Positions 52,159 to 60,710 of a stretch of DNA of 64,000 nt are shown piece by piece. The stretch is taken from assembly GCA_003352285.1 (NCBI GenBank), contig QQVN01000003.1, positions 62,001-126,000 of the forward strand, read 5' to 3'. Made by a program: the position numbers and the translations under genes. The notes beneath the pieces are model-generated. The model saw nothing but the letters and a program-made list of their open reading frames with translations, did no database searches and had not been told where the DNA came from. The number at the start of each line of letters is the position of its first letter. Within the stretch, counting starts at the first letter, position 1. This DNA comes from Thermoproteota archaeon (GTDB taxonomy: Archaea; Thermoproteota; Nitrososphaeria; Nitrososphaerales; Nitrosopumilaceae).

Positions 52159-52550
52159 TACTCAGTCTTTTCCTCTTTCTTCTCTTCAGCAGGTTTTTCA
52201 GCTGGAGCTGCTTCTGCAGCTTTTTGTGCTGCAGCCTCTTCTTCTTTTTGCTGTGCTTCCTTTTGAGCAGCGTTAACTTTGTCTAATCTTTTGAATATTG
52301 TGGGGTTTACGTGTTCTTTTGCTAATTTTTCATCTTCATAAACATAGAAAGTTCCTGTCACCATTGGTTTCCCAACATGATTCTTGAGATTAATTGGGAT
52401 GATTACTTTTCCATCCAATTTGAATTCTTTTGAGATCATATCGATTGCTTCCAATTTTTTTAATTTTCCACCTAATCCTGCAAAATTGCAAGTAAGCTCT
52501 CTTCTTGAAAGGAATGAATTATTGACATCACTAATGGTCTCAATCGACAT
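52158..52550 (-). CDS. rps24e: 30S ribosomal protein S24e
   Basis: Archaeal/eukaryotic small-subunit protein. The core is [35 protein letters not shown] and [15 protein letters not shown]. An unusual Ala/Glu/Lys-rich tail of about 40 residues ([18 protein letters not shown]...) follows. I chose ATG at 52550 (130 residues) over one six codons upstream, because the family starts near MSIETISDV. Confidence 0.93.
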   Translation of the reverse strand: MSIETISDVNNSFLSRRELTCNFAGLGGKLKKLEAIDMISKEFKLDGKVIIPINLKNHVGKPMVTGTFYVYEDEKLAKEHVNPTIFKRLDKVNAAQKEAQQKEEEAAAQKAAEAAPAEKPAEEKKEEKTE

Positions 52551-52630
52551 GTCCCAAATCCTTTCCATAGTTCATATAAATCTTGATTGAAAATCAATAA
52601 GGATTTATGAAAATCTTCTAAGGGTATACC

Positions 52631-53191
52631 ATGGAACGATATATGCTACATCTTCAAAATTCCGATTATACTCCAAAAGATGCAACCACTCTTTTGAGAA
52701 AAGCAAGGGAGTTAAGCCATGGAATGGATGTGACCGTTCGCGACACAAGAGTTTCAAGTAAATATCTTGAATACGACGTTTCAATAAAAAAAGAGAATCT
52801 GGATACACTTGTTGAGAAACTATCTTCGCTGGGTAAGATTGATCATGCAAAACATGTCACCGAGGAATCAATAAAGAAGGAAGATGCTGTAAAACAGGGA
52901 ATTTTTTACTTTAATAATGAAAGATTTTGGGAATGCCATGAAGTATTGGAGGGAGTTTGGAAAAATTGTTTTGAAGGAGAAAAGGATCTAGTTCAAGGAG
53001 TAATTCTTATTGCTGCAGGATTAGTACATTATCAAAAAAATGAAGATGAGATTTGTCTTTCTATTTTTGGACGGGCTCTTGATAAATTGAGCAAAGCAAG
53101 CGGAAAATACTATGACATTGATGTTGACTTGATCAGAAAAAAAATATCCGCAATGAAAAACTCTGGTGAAATATCTACATTTGAGATTTGA
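52631..53191 (+). CDS. DUF309-family protein
   Basis: A 186-residue protein with two parts. Residues 1-75 form a ferredoxin-like beta-alpha module (MDVTVRDTRVSSKYLEYDV). Residues 85-170 are the all-helical DUF309 domain with FNNERFWECHEVLEGVW, a family of unknown function common in archaea and cyanobacteria. The start lies in a divergent promoter shared with the S24e gene. It overlaps apgM tail-to-tail by 17 bp. Confidence 0.82.
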   Translation: MERYMLHLQNSDYTPKDATTLLRKARELSHGMDVTVRDTRVSSKYLEYDVSIKKENLDTLVEKLSSLGKIDHAKHVTEESIKKEDAVKQGIFYFNNERFWECHEVLEGVWKNCFEGEKDLVQGVILIAAGLVHYQKNEDEICLSIFGRALDKLSKASGKYYDIDVDLIRKKISAMKNSGEISTFEI

Positions 53192-54440
53192 TCAATTCCA
53201 AAGCCTTTGTGACCACGTCTGCGCCCATAATTAATTTGATGTTGCCTCTCTTAGCATCCTTTTCTGTAACTCTTTGTGACCCATCATTTTGAATAGAATC
53301 TTTTGAGATCATTACTGGAACTGGATCATCACTGTGGCCCTTGTTGATACACGGTGTTGAATGATCAGCTGATATTACTACTGCTACCTTACTTGTGTCA
53401 ATGTTATCAAGTAATGTTCCAAAAAATCTCTTATCTATCTCCTCAATATTCTTCATCTTTCCGATTGCATCCCCATCATGACCAAATTCGTCTGGTCCCT
53501 TCAAATGTACATAGATTGCATTTTGAGTTTCCATTGCCTTTGCAGCTACTTTTGCCTTTTCTTCATAATCTGTCAGGCCTCCTGCTTCAAACGCTTTCAT
53601 CTTTAGGACTTCTGAAATACCTAATTCAACAGGCATGTCTACAATACATGAAAAATTCATAGAGTATAGATCATTAATTGGCATAACTGCGGGATACTTG
53701 TTACCTGCATCTCGCAATAAAATACTGTTAAGCAGTTTTTTGTTCTGTTGTTTTCTTTTCTTGTTGGTATCACTATTCTTCATAATTTCTAATGATTGTT
53801 GAGTAAATTGATTTACCAAGTCAGCAGTAATCTTTGCATTTTCTGACTCATCTAACGGAAGACATTTGTCAATTTTTAGAAAATCTCCAACTGCTTTTGC
53901 AATTCCCATTCCATCTACGCGGGCATAAGCAGGATCTGTATTTGTAATGTTGGAAGAAAGTGATTTTCCTTCCATTCTAATTCTCACAGTTACTCTGTGA
54001 CCTACTGTTGGGGCCACAACTACTGAAGTATTAGGATATGAAAATTTAATTTTGTTTTCAATTTCTTTTGATACTGCCTCTGCATCCTCCCGTTCGATGT
54101 TTCTCCCAGCTCTTCTATCTGTAATTACTCCATCATCATTCAGTGTGGCAAAATTTCCTCTAAGAGCCAAATCTCCGTCTTTGAAATCTATTCCAACTCC
54201 GATTGCTTCTATGACTCCCCTACCTACATAATCTGCATGTTGAAATTTGTATCCTAACATATTGAATACTGCAATATCAGATTCTGGTGCAATTCCTTCT
54301 CCGACTGAAATTACTTCTCCCATCACTCCATTTCTTGCAAGCTTGTCCATGTTTGGAGTTACAGCTGCCTCAAGTGGAGTCTTTCCATGTAAATCTGGAT
54401 GAGCTAGATCTCCAACTCCATCTAATAGGACATATATCAT
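53175..54440 (-). CDS. apgM: 2,3-bisphosphoglycerate-independent phosphoglycerate mutase (archaeal type)
   Basis: Interconverts 3- and 2-phosphoglycerate. This alkaline-phosphatase-superfamily enzyme shows MIYVLLDGVGDLAHPDLHGKTP (opening), the catalytic serine in APESDIAVFNMLGY, DYVGRGVIEAIG, VHLKGPDEFGHDGD and the metal site SADHSTPCINKGHS. It has 421 residues. With phosphoglycerate kinase at 22-23 kb it covers two steps of lower gluconeogenesis. Confidence 0.94.
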   Translation of the reverse strand: MIYVLLDGVGDLAHPDLHGKTPLEAAVTPNMDKLARNGVMGEVISVGEGIAPESDIAVFNMLGYKFQHADYVGRGVIEAIGVGIDFKDGDLALRGNFATLNDDGVITDRRAGRNIEREDAEAVSKEIENKIKFSYPNTSVVVAPTVGHRVTVRIRMEGKSLSSNITNTDPAYARVDGMGIAKAVGDFLKIDKCLPLDESENAKITADLVNQFTQQSLEIMKNSDTNKKRKQQNKKLLNSILLRDAGNKYPAVMPINDLYSMNFSCIVDMPVELGISEVLKMKAFEAGGLTDYEEKAKVAAKAMETQNAIYVHLKGPDEFGHDGDAIGKMKNIEEIDKRFFGTLLDNIDTSKVAVVISADHSTPCINKGHSDDPVPVMISKDSIQNDGSQRVTEKDAKRGNIKLIMGADVVTKALELIKSQM

Positions 54441-54578
54441 GTGAACATCCGAATTTTTGGCTATGGTTAGGACCTCACTTTTGAGAACTTTACCTGTCCA
54501 CTTTAAACTTTACATAATTTTTTCCGATCTACTGATGATCTGAAAAAGTTTTAACATACGATCATTGCCAGTTCTCAT

Positions 54579-55595
54579 ATGGGTAGTATGCGTAAGGACT
54601 ATGTCTCAGAAAAATTTATGATTGTTACAAAAAAAGAAGACAAAGTTTCTAATGCAAAAAAATCCCCATATGCACCTGGAAACGAATCCATGACCAATCC
54701 ATCAGTGTTGTCCCTTGTTGCAAAAGATGGAATGTTGCAAAGATTACAAGATAGTGAAGATGAGTATGTCACTGATTGGTCTATCAGAGTTTTTGAAAGC
54801 AAAAATCCTGCAGTATCTATAGAATCTGAGAACACATACAGCGATAGGCCTCATTACAGTGAACCTGCATATGGTTATCATTTTGTCGTAGTGGCATCAC
54901 CCAAAGAGAAAGACTCATTCTCAACTATAGGCGTTGAACAATGGTCCAACATTTTAGTTGTAATTCAGGATAGATTACGTTGGCTTTACACCCAAAAAGG
55001 AGTTACATATGTATCAATTTATGCAAATCATGGTGAAGCAGCTGGTAGTAGTAATCCGCATCCTCACCTAAACATTGTAACATTTTCTACTATTCCACCA
55101 GTCATCGAAGCTGAAGCCGAAGCTTCTCATAAAATACTAAATGAAAAAGGAGTATGTCCTATGTGCCAAACAGTTAATGCAGAAACTGGTGGACCACGAC
55201 AGATACTACAGACAGAAGGATTCATCGCATTTTGCCCTTGGGCACCTTCATATCCATATGAATTTTGGATATGTCCTAAAAAACATACTACGAGTTTTTC
55301 CAAAATTACTCAAAAGGAGATTAATGATTTATCTCTAATACTTCGTGCCACTTTGGGCGGATTATCTAAAAGCATTAAAGATCTTGCTTACAACTTGGTG
55401 TTTCATCTTTCACCTGAAAAGAAAAACAGTAGACAAATTCATTGGCATATAGAAATTTACCCAATTACAAATTCCTGGTCTGGCTTGGAAAGAGGATATG
55501 GTGTTTTTCTAAATAGTATCTCGCCAGAAGATGCAGCAGAAAAATTGGGTGCAGCGTGTAGAAAAGAACTTGCCGGTCTTGTTGGCATAGTCTAG
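54579..55595 (+). CDS. Galactose-1-phosphate uridylyltransferase-like (GalT/HIT) protein
   Basis: Two HIT-like halves as in GalT. The active-site motif appears as SSNPHPHLNIV (H-P-H), where typical GalT has HPHxQ; here asparagine takes the Gln position. The second half has CPMCQTV, FWICPKKHTTSF and QIHWHIEIYP. It is 338 residues. Related archaeal proteins may transfer nucleotides between sugar phosphates or act as ADP-sugar/ATP adenylyltransferases, so the substrate is open. A sugar-nucleotidyltransferase gene lies nearby. Confidence 0.8.
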   Translation: MGSMRKDYVSEKFMIVTKKEDKVSNAKKSPYAPGNESMTNPSVLSLVAKDGMLQRLQDSEDEYVTDWSIRVFESKNPAVSIESENTYSDRPHYSEPAYGYHFVVVASPKEKDSFSTIGVEQWSNILVVIQDRLRWLYTQKGVTYVSIYANHGEAAGSSNPHPHLNIVTFSTIPPVIEAEAEASHKILNEKGVCPMCQTVNAETGGPRQILQTEGFIAFCPWAPSYPYEFWICPKKHTTSFSKITQKEINDLSLILRATLGGLSKSIKDLAYNLVFHLSPEKKNSRQIHWHIEIYPITNSWSGLERGYGVFLNSISPEDAAEKLGAACRKELAGLVGIV

Positions 55596-55636
55596 AATAT
55601 GCATAGTTTATTTAGAATCTAATCACAAATTATCTC

Positions 55637-56074
55637 ATGTCTGTTGAAAAATACATTGCAGGTGCTAGTCTCGGATTATTCATAATGTTTGTTGGCGAAG
55701 TAATAATTTTCTATAATTTTATGATCTCATATCCTACACTCGATATTGCAGAATCTCTTGAACCTGAACCAAAAATGCTTCAGTTTATTTCTATTGGGGT
55801 TGCACCGGCAATGATTATGGCAGGCGTTTCTTTCATAATGTCAAAACGATATGGCTCTAAAAGCATTGGAATGATGATTGTAGCAGGTGGTGCAGTATTA
55901 CTAGTCGGTATGGCATTTGCATTCACACAATTGTCTGATATTGATTCCAAGTATCTTGTCGATGCTGTAACTATAACTCCAATTCTCTTTATGGTAGTAT
56001 CAGTACCTGTAATGGTAGTAGGTGCTTTACTATTCAAAACACGTGAAAGAAAACCAAAAAAACAATACGTCTAG
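55637..56074 (+). CDS. Four-helix membrane protein, unknown function
   Basis: A 145-residue protein with four hydrophobic segments (about residues 8-28, 48-66, 76-94 and 112-133) and a basic tail (KTRERKPKKQYV), so the C-terminus should face the cytosol. I recognise no family. It has its own AT-rich promoter gap of 41 bp and overlaps the GNAT gene tail-to-tail by 4 bp. Confidence 0.7.
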   Translation: MSVEKYIAGASLGLFIMFVGEVIIFYNFMISYPTLDIAESLEPEPKMLQFISIGVAPAMIMAGVSFIMSKRYGSKSIGMMIVAGGAVLLVGMAFAFTQLSDIDSKYLVDAVTITPILFMVVSVPVMVVGALLFKTRERKPKKQYV

Positions 56075-56508
56075 ATGTGGTTTACTCTCATTTCATTTGA
56101 ATTTTTAAAAAAACCTAATTTTTCATAAAAGCCTTTTACGTCATCTTTGCAATCAAGAATTGTCTTATAGCACCCTGCATTTTTTGCAAAGTTGAGAGAA
56201 TATTTGATTAATTTTTCTCCAATTCCCTCACCTTGGTTCTTTTTTGATACTACTACATCCTCAATATGTCCCACTAGGCCTCCATTGTGAATGAATTTAG
56301 GTTCAATTAACAAGGTGGTAGAGCCTACTATTCTGTTATTCAGTACTGCCACAAAGATGTGATGATTAGGGTTTGAGGTAATTTTTTCAAAAACCTCGTC
56401 TGCTTTTTTCTTATCTATATCACTAGTTTTTCGGAGTGAGTCTAATGATTCTAAAAAACCATTGAATAGGTCATCCCTTTGAATTTGTCTTATCGTTAAT
56501 TCTGACAT
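56071..56508 (-). CDS. GNAT-family N-acetyltransferase
   Basis: Transfers an acetyl group from acetyl-CoA to an amine. The CoA-binding signature is VVSKKNQGEGIGEKLIKYSL (Q-x2-G-x-G/A), preceded by the GLVGHIEDVVV strand and followed by CYKTILDCKDDVKGFYEKLGF, the GNAT motif B. It resembles glucosamine-6-phosphate acetyltransferase-like GNATs, which would suit the sugar nucleotidyltransferase 4 bp upstream in the same operon, but other amines are possible. Confidence 0.85.
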   Translation of the reverse strand: MSELTIRQIQRDDLFNGFLESLDSLRKTSDIDKKKADEVFEKITSNPNHHIFVAVLNNRIVGSTTLLIEPKFIHNGGLVGHIEDVVVSKKNQGEGIGEKLIKYSLNFAKNAGCYKTILDCKDDVKGFYEKLGFFKNSNEMRVNHI

Positions 56509-56512
56509 TTGT

Positions 56513-57214
56513 CTAGATCTTACCGAGTTTTTCTAGAAATTGTTGGTATGCTTTTCTATATGATGCCTTGTCTCCAATATCCATAAATCCTTTTTTGGTA
56601 ATGTAACTGCTAACTAATTTCTTCTTTGACATGGCCTTTTTAACTACATCATCCATTCCATACGGCTTGTTCTCTGGGATAAAGTCAAAAGTTTGAGGTT
56701 CCATTACGTAACATCCTATGTTTATGTTGGCACTTATCTCTGGTTTTTCATTCCATGCAGTAACTTTTCCATTAGACGTAGTTTCAATAACTCCATAAGG
56801 AAGCTTTGTTTTGTATTCAAACAAACTCATGGTGATGAATGATTTTTTTCGTTTGTGCTGTGATACCATGCTCCTTAATGGAAAATCGTAAATTGAATCC
56901 CCATACATACAAACAAAAGTATCGTCAATAAACTTCTGGGCAGTTTTCAGTTGACCTGCAGTTGCAAGAGGTCTATTTGCTATAGCGTATTCTATGTCTA
57001 CTCCAAATCTCTTCCCATCTTCAAAATAATCTTCAATAGTTTTTCTTAAGTAACTAACACAAAGAACAATTGATTTTATTCCGTTTTTTCTATTCCAATC
57101 AATGAGGTGTTCAAGCAATGGTTTTTCTCCTAAAGGAAGCATTGGTTTTGGAAGAAAAGTTGTATACGGTTGAAGTCTTGTGCCTAATCCACCGGCTAAA
57201 ATTACTGTCTTCAC
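56513..57214 (-). CDS. Sugar-phosphate nucleotidyltransferase
   Basis: Activates a sugar phosphate with NTP. The N-terminal signature is VILAGGLGTRLQPYT followed by LPKPMLPLGEKPLLEHLI; the metal Asp is in VCMYGDSIYDF; the EKP motif in AWNEKPEI binds the sugar phosphate. At 233 residues it lacks the left-handed beta-helix of longer GlmU-like enzymes. It forms an operon with the GNAT gene. Likely route is cell-surface glycan or N-glycan building (inference). Confidence 0.88.
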   Translation of the reverse strand: MKTVILAGGLGTRLQPYTTFLPKPMLPLGEKPLLEHLIDWNRKNGIKSIVLCVSYLRKTIEDYFEDGKRFGVDIEYAIANRPLATAGQLKTAQKFIDDTFVCMYGDSIYDFPLRSMVSQHKRKKSFITMSLFEYKTKLPYGVIETTSNGKVTAWNEKPEISANINIGCYVMEPQTFDFIPENKPYGMDDVVKKAMSKKKLVSSYITKKGFMDIGDKASYRKAYQQFLEKLGKI

Positions 57215-57277
57215 GGATTTGATTTGAAATAATGAGTATTTATGTTGAAGTATATTTTTAAGAATAATTTATTATCT

Positions 57278-58576
57278 TTAGAATATTTTACGTACTTTTT
57301 TCATGACATCATTTGGATTTGTTCCGAAAATCAAAATCATGGCCTCTTTTCCAAAATCTCCTTTATGATATATGACATCAGGCATGATTTTTGATTTTTT
57401 TATGGCATTTTCAACTCCCCAAGAAATTGAGGAGCCTTCTTTCTTTTTGCTTTTGGAAGGCTCTTTTTTTCTTTCGTAACTTACTATCTCCAGTCCTTTC
57501 TTTGTAAGCTTTCTTAGTGAATCTTGGTCAAATTTTAGATTTATTGCAGAGCAAATATCTGGAAATTTCTTTGAAATGGTTACAAGTGCAGTTGCCACAT
57601 GTTTTGAACCATTGTACTCTAGATTACCTGCAATCAAAACAGTATTTCCTGCTTTTACCAATCTTCCTTGAACTCCTAAAACATCCTTGGTATTTTTTGG
57701 TTTTCGTTTTGAAAAAACAAAATTTGTTTGACATTCTGGAATCAATTTGTATGAATCTTTCATTGAAATAAAATTAGTTATTTCATTTTGCAATTTTTTC
57801 TTGAGTGGATCCTCTTTGCTTTTTGTTAGTGTAATACCCTTTCCAATGTTTGTGGCATTTTTGATTGAATTTAACGAATATTTCTTTGCAAATTTTACTG
57901 AATTTTTTAAATTATTTCCTTTTGATAATGCCACAGTTAATGCAGAAGAATAAGTGCATCCACTTCCGTGATTTATACTGTTGATTTTTTTACTCTTAAC
58001 CTGATATGACTTAGAATCCTCAAAGACTATATCGCTTATTCTTTCTTTTTCAAATTCCATTCCAGTGATAATCACTTTGCTAATCCCAAGTTTTTGAAAT
58101 TCTTTTGAGCAATCTAGTAGATCCTTTCTAGAATTGATTTTAATTTTTGTGAGGATCTCTGCTTCGTTTTTGTTGGGTGTTATTACATCACAAATTGGTA
58201 ACAGAAATTTTTTCAAATCATTTAATGCGTTTTTTTCCAACAATACTCCTCCTGTAGTTGATTTTATTACAGGATCAAGAATTTTTGGGACATCAAAATC
58301 TTTTAGTTTTTTATTCAAAATTTTAATGATTTCTGAATTGAATACCATTCCAATTTTGATGGCGTCGACCTTAAAATCAGAAACTATTGCATCGATTTGT
58401 GATGAGACCATTTTTGCTGAAACTGGCTCAGTTTTTTTATATTTAGAAGAATTTTGGCTGGTTATTGCAGTAATAACTGTGAATCCATGACAGCCCAAAT
58501 CTGAAAATGTTTTGATATCACTCTGTATTCCTGCTCCTGAAGATGGGTCTGAGCCTCCAATTGTTAGAATATTCAT
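57278..58576 (-). CDS. thiDN: Bifunctional ThiD-ThiN (HMP-P kinase / thiamine-phosphate synthase)
   Basis: Thiamine pathway fusion. Residues 1-255 are ThiD, phosphorylating hydroxymethylpyrimidine (NILTIGGSDPSSGAGIQSDI, VLDPVIKSTTGG-like region, GSGCTYSSALT). Residues about 270-432 are the archaeal ThiN domain, which joins the pyrimidine and thiazole (LIPECQTNFVFSKRKP, VQGRLVKAGN, SISWGVENAIKKS). It has 432 residues. ThiC, which makes the pyrimidine, is encoded 0.4 kb away in the opposite direction. Confidence 0.92.
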   Translation of the reverse strand: MNILTIGGSDPSSGAGIQSDIKTFSDLGCHGFTVITAITSQNSSKYKKTEPVSAKMVSSQIDAIVSDFKVDAIKIGMVFNSEIIKILNKKLKDFDVPKILDPVIKSTTGGVLLEKNALNDLKKFLLPICDVITPNKNEAEILTKIKINSRKDLLDCSKEFQKLGISKVIITGMEFEKERISDIVFEDSKSYQVKSKKINSINHGSGCTYSSALTVALSKGNNLKNSVKFAKKYSLNSIKNATNIGKGITLTKSKEDPLKKKLQNEITNFISMKDSYKLIPECQTNFVFSKRKPKNTKDVLGVQGRLVKAGNTVLIAGNLEYNGSKHVATALVTISKKFPDICSAINLKFDQDSLRKLTKKGLEIVSYERKKEPSKSKKKEGSSISWGVENAIKKSKIMPDVIYHKGDFGKEAMILIFGTNPNDVMKKVRKIF

Positions 58577-58610
58577 ACTGCCTTTTCGTTGATTTTCTAT
58601 TTATCTTGAA

Positions 58611-58799
58611 TCATCCGCAGCCACATCTTACGTATACTACTTTGAATTTGCCTTGAGTCTTGACATTATGGGATAGTGGTTTTTGACACCTCCTGCATTC
58701 TGTAAATCCATGATATTCTTGAATTGTTATCTTCTCAGTAATCCATTTCTTTTCTGAGTCATTCCAAACAATCGAATCAATAATCTTGGGAGAGTCCAT
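58611..58799 (-). CDS. Small protein with CxxC zinc motif, between thiDN and thiC
   Basis: A 62-residue protein from ATG at 58799 (the frame also opens at 58835, adding 12 hydrophobic residues). It has FTECRRCQKPL and a C-terminal VRCGCG, four cysteines fit for one zinc ion. It lies 34 bp upstream of thiDN on the same strand and may be co-transcribed. Function unknown. Confidence 0.6.
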   Translation of the reverse strand: MDSPKIIDSIVWNDSEKKWITEKITIQEYHGFTECRRCQKPLSHNVKTQGKFKVVYVRCGCG

Positions 58800-58926
58800 G
58801 ACTATGATACTTAATGCTACCATTTGAATTAACAATTTTCTATTGTTTAGCAGAAAAATTTTTCAATATTGATTCAATTTTGAATATCAGATTCCTATAC
58901 AGCGATCCACTATCACAATTATTCCT

Positions 58927-58968
58927 AATTTCCTAACCTCCTTTAAGGAAATTAACTACTGTTTAAAT
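58927..58968 (+). promoter_or_regulatory. thiC promoter: inverted repeat and TATA box
   Basis: An inverted repeat AATTTCCT (58927-58934) / AGGAAATT (58946-58953) with 11-bp spacer lies just upstream of a TATA box, TTTAAAT (58962-58968), itself 25-31 bases before the ATG at 58993. The layout fits a leaderless mRNA with an operator upstream of the TATA box. No TPP-riboswitch-like sequence is seen, and a leaderless mRNA would leave no room for one. Confidence 0.45.
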
Positions 58969-58992
58969 TCGGCAATAGTGTAGTATTTGATT

Positions 58993-60321
58993 ATGGGTAC
59001 CCAAATGAGCTCTGCAAGGCGAGGTGTTGCAACTGATGAAATGAAGCTGGTTGCAAAAGATGAAGATGTCTCCCTTGATTGGCTAGTCAAACAAATTGCA
59101 AAGGGTTCGATAATAATTCCTAGTAACAATGTAAGGCCTCAAAAGATCCATAATGTAGGAATTGGAAAAGGTCTAAAGACTAAAGTCAATGTCAACATTG
59201 GAACTTCTACACTTAATGTAAATCTCGATGAGGAGATTGAAAAGGCAAAAGTTGCTGTAAAGTATCATGCTGACACTATGATGGATCTTAGTGATGGAGG
59301 CGATGTAGGCTCTATAAGGCGTGCAATCATGGAAGTGTCCCCAATTACTTTTGGAACTGTTCCAATCTATGAGGCATACAATCACGGAGTTGAAGTTCAC
59401 AAGAACCCATTAAATCTCACTGAAGATGATTTTCTAAATGCATTTGAAAACAATGCAAAAGATGGTGTTGATTATACCACAATTCATGCTGGAATAACCA
59501 AAGATATTGCTAAACGAATTCTAAAAGTACAAAGACATGGTGGTGTAGTCAGCAAAGGTGGAACTATTACTGCAGCATGGATGCTAAAATATGATAAAGA
59601 AAATCCATATTTTGCTCATTATGATTATTTGATTGAAATTGCAAGAAAATATGATGTTACATTTAGCCTCGGAGACGCTTTACGACCCGGCTCAATTTTA
59701 GACTCCCACGATGAATTACAAGTTCAAGAAATGATTAACGTTGCTCGTTTAACAAAACAGGCGCATGAAAAAGATGTTCAAGTGATGGTGGAGGGTCCAG
59801 GACATGTTCCACTAAATGAAGTTGCTGCAAATGTGAGGTTAGCAAAATCGCTTATTGGTGATGTCCCTTACTATGTTTTGGGACCTCTTGTTACTGATGT
59901 TGCATCAGGCCATGATCACATTGCTAGCGCCATAGGAGCTGCAATCTCTGCTGCTGAAGGAGTTGATCTTTTATGTTATCTGACTCCATCAGAGCATCTT
60001 GCTTTACCAAACAGTGATGATGTAAAGGCTGGACTGATTGCATATAGAATTGCTGCACACGCAGCCGATTTAGTAAAGATTAGAGAAAAAGCTATCAAAT
60101 GGGATATGAAAATGACTGAAGCTCGTCGTACTCTTGATTGGGAAACACAGCTTGCTCTGTCTATAGACCCTGAAGAAGCTGCCAAGATTCATAGTCGTAC
60201 CGGACAGCATCCAGGAAATAATGTTCCATGTACAATGTGTGGTGGTGCATGTGTGTATGTTATGTTACCACAACAAAGAAAATATGAAAAACCAAATGAA
60301 AAGTTACAACAAGTTGAATAG
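58993..60321 (+). CDS. thiC: Phosphomethylpyrimidine synthase ThiC
   Basis: Radical SAM enzyme that rearranges aminoimidazole ribotide into the thiamine pyrimidine. The barrel has TMMDLSDGGD, ITKDIAKRIL, SLGDALRPGSI, MVEGPGHVPLNE and DHIASAIGAA. The cluster motif is CTMCGGAC, i.e. C-x2-C-x3-C, one residue shorter than the usual C-x2-C-x4-C. From ATG at 58993 it has 442 residues; the start is set by the TATA box at 58962. It overlaps the Nudix gene tail-to-tail by 18 bp. Confidence 0.94.
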   Translation: MGTQMSSARRGVATDEMKLVAKDEDVSLDWLVKQIAKGSIIIPSNNVRPQKIHNVGIGKGLKTKVNVNIGTSTLNVNLDEEIEKAKVAVKYHADTMMDLSDGGDVGSIRRAIMEVSPITFGTVPIYEAYNHGVEVHKNPLNLTEDDFLNAFENNAKDGVDYTTIHAGITKDIAKRILKVQRHGGVVSKGGTITAAWMLKYDKENPYFAHYDYLIEIARKYDVTFSLGDALRPGSILDSHDELQVQEMINVARLTKQAHEKDVQVMVEGPGHVPLNEVAANVRLAKSLIGDVPYYVLGPLVTDVASGHDHIASAIGAAISAAEGVDLLCYLTPSEHLALPNSDDVKAGLIAYRIAAHAADLVKIREKAIKWDMKMTEARRTLDWETQLALSIDPEEAAKIHSRTGQHPGNNVPCTMCGGACVYVMLPQQRKYEKPNEKLQQVE

Positions 60322-60708
60322 AACCTGTTCTAGACTTGGAACTGTTTTGTAATTGGAAATTTCATTGGGGTTAATCCACTTGTATTCTGAATTTTCCCAG
60401 TTTAGTTTTATTTCAGGATCATTTACTTCAAAAAGAAATGGAAAAATTTCCCATTCATGATTCTCATATTGTGGAGATTCAATTCTTATTTCATCAATTG
60501 ATTTTAATAATTTGATTTGATCTTCTTTAATTCCAAGCTCCTCAAAGATCTCAATCTTTGCTCTCTCTAAAGGAACTTCATCTTTTTCTATGATTCCACT
60601 TATTCCTGCCCACAACCCCTTCATTGTTTTTACTTTTTCACTTCTTCGAAGGATGAGAATTTTGTCTGAATTTTTTAAAAAAGATGTTACAATTTTCGTT
60701 GAGCGCAT
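60304..60708 (-). CDS. Nudix hydrolase
   Basis: A 134-residue Nudix-fold pyrophosphohydrolase. The Nudix box reads GIIEKDEVPLERAKIEIFEE then LGI, matching G-x5-E-x7-x-E-x2-EE-x-G but with Ile where the consensus has Arg. The metal-binding glutamates are kept. It follows tyrA by 2 bp, as the last gene of the aromatic operon. It may sanitise oxidised nucleotides; the substrate cannot be predicted. Confidence 0.85.
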   Translation of the reverse strand: MRSTKIVTSFLKNSDKILILRRSEKVKTMKGLWAGISGIIEKDEVPLERAKIEIFEELGIKEDQIKLLKSIDEIRIESPQYENHEWEIFPFLFEVNDPEIKLNWENSEYKWINPNEISNYKTVPSLEQVLFNLL

Positions 60709-60710
60709 GA

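Noticed and set aside
58836-58992. TPP riboswitch before thiC
   Set aside because: No CUGAGA-type core or pairing elements, and the TATA box position implies a leaderless mRNA.
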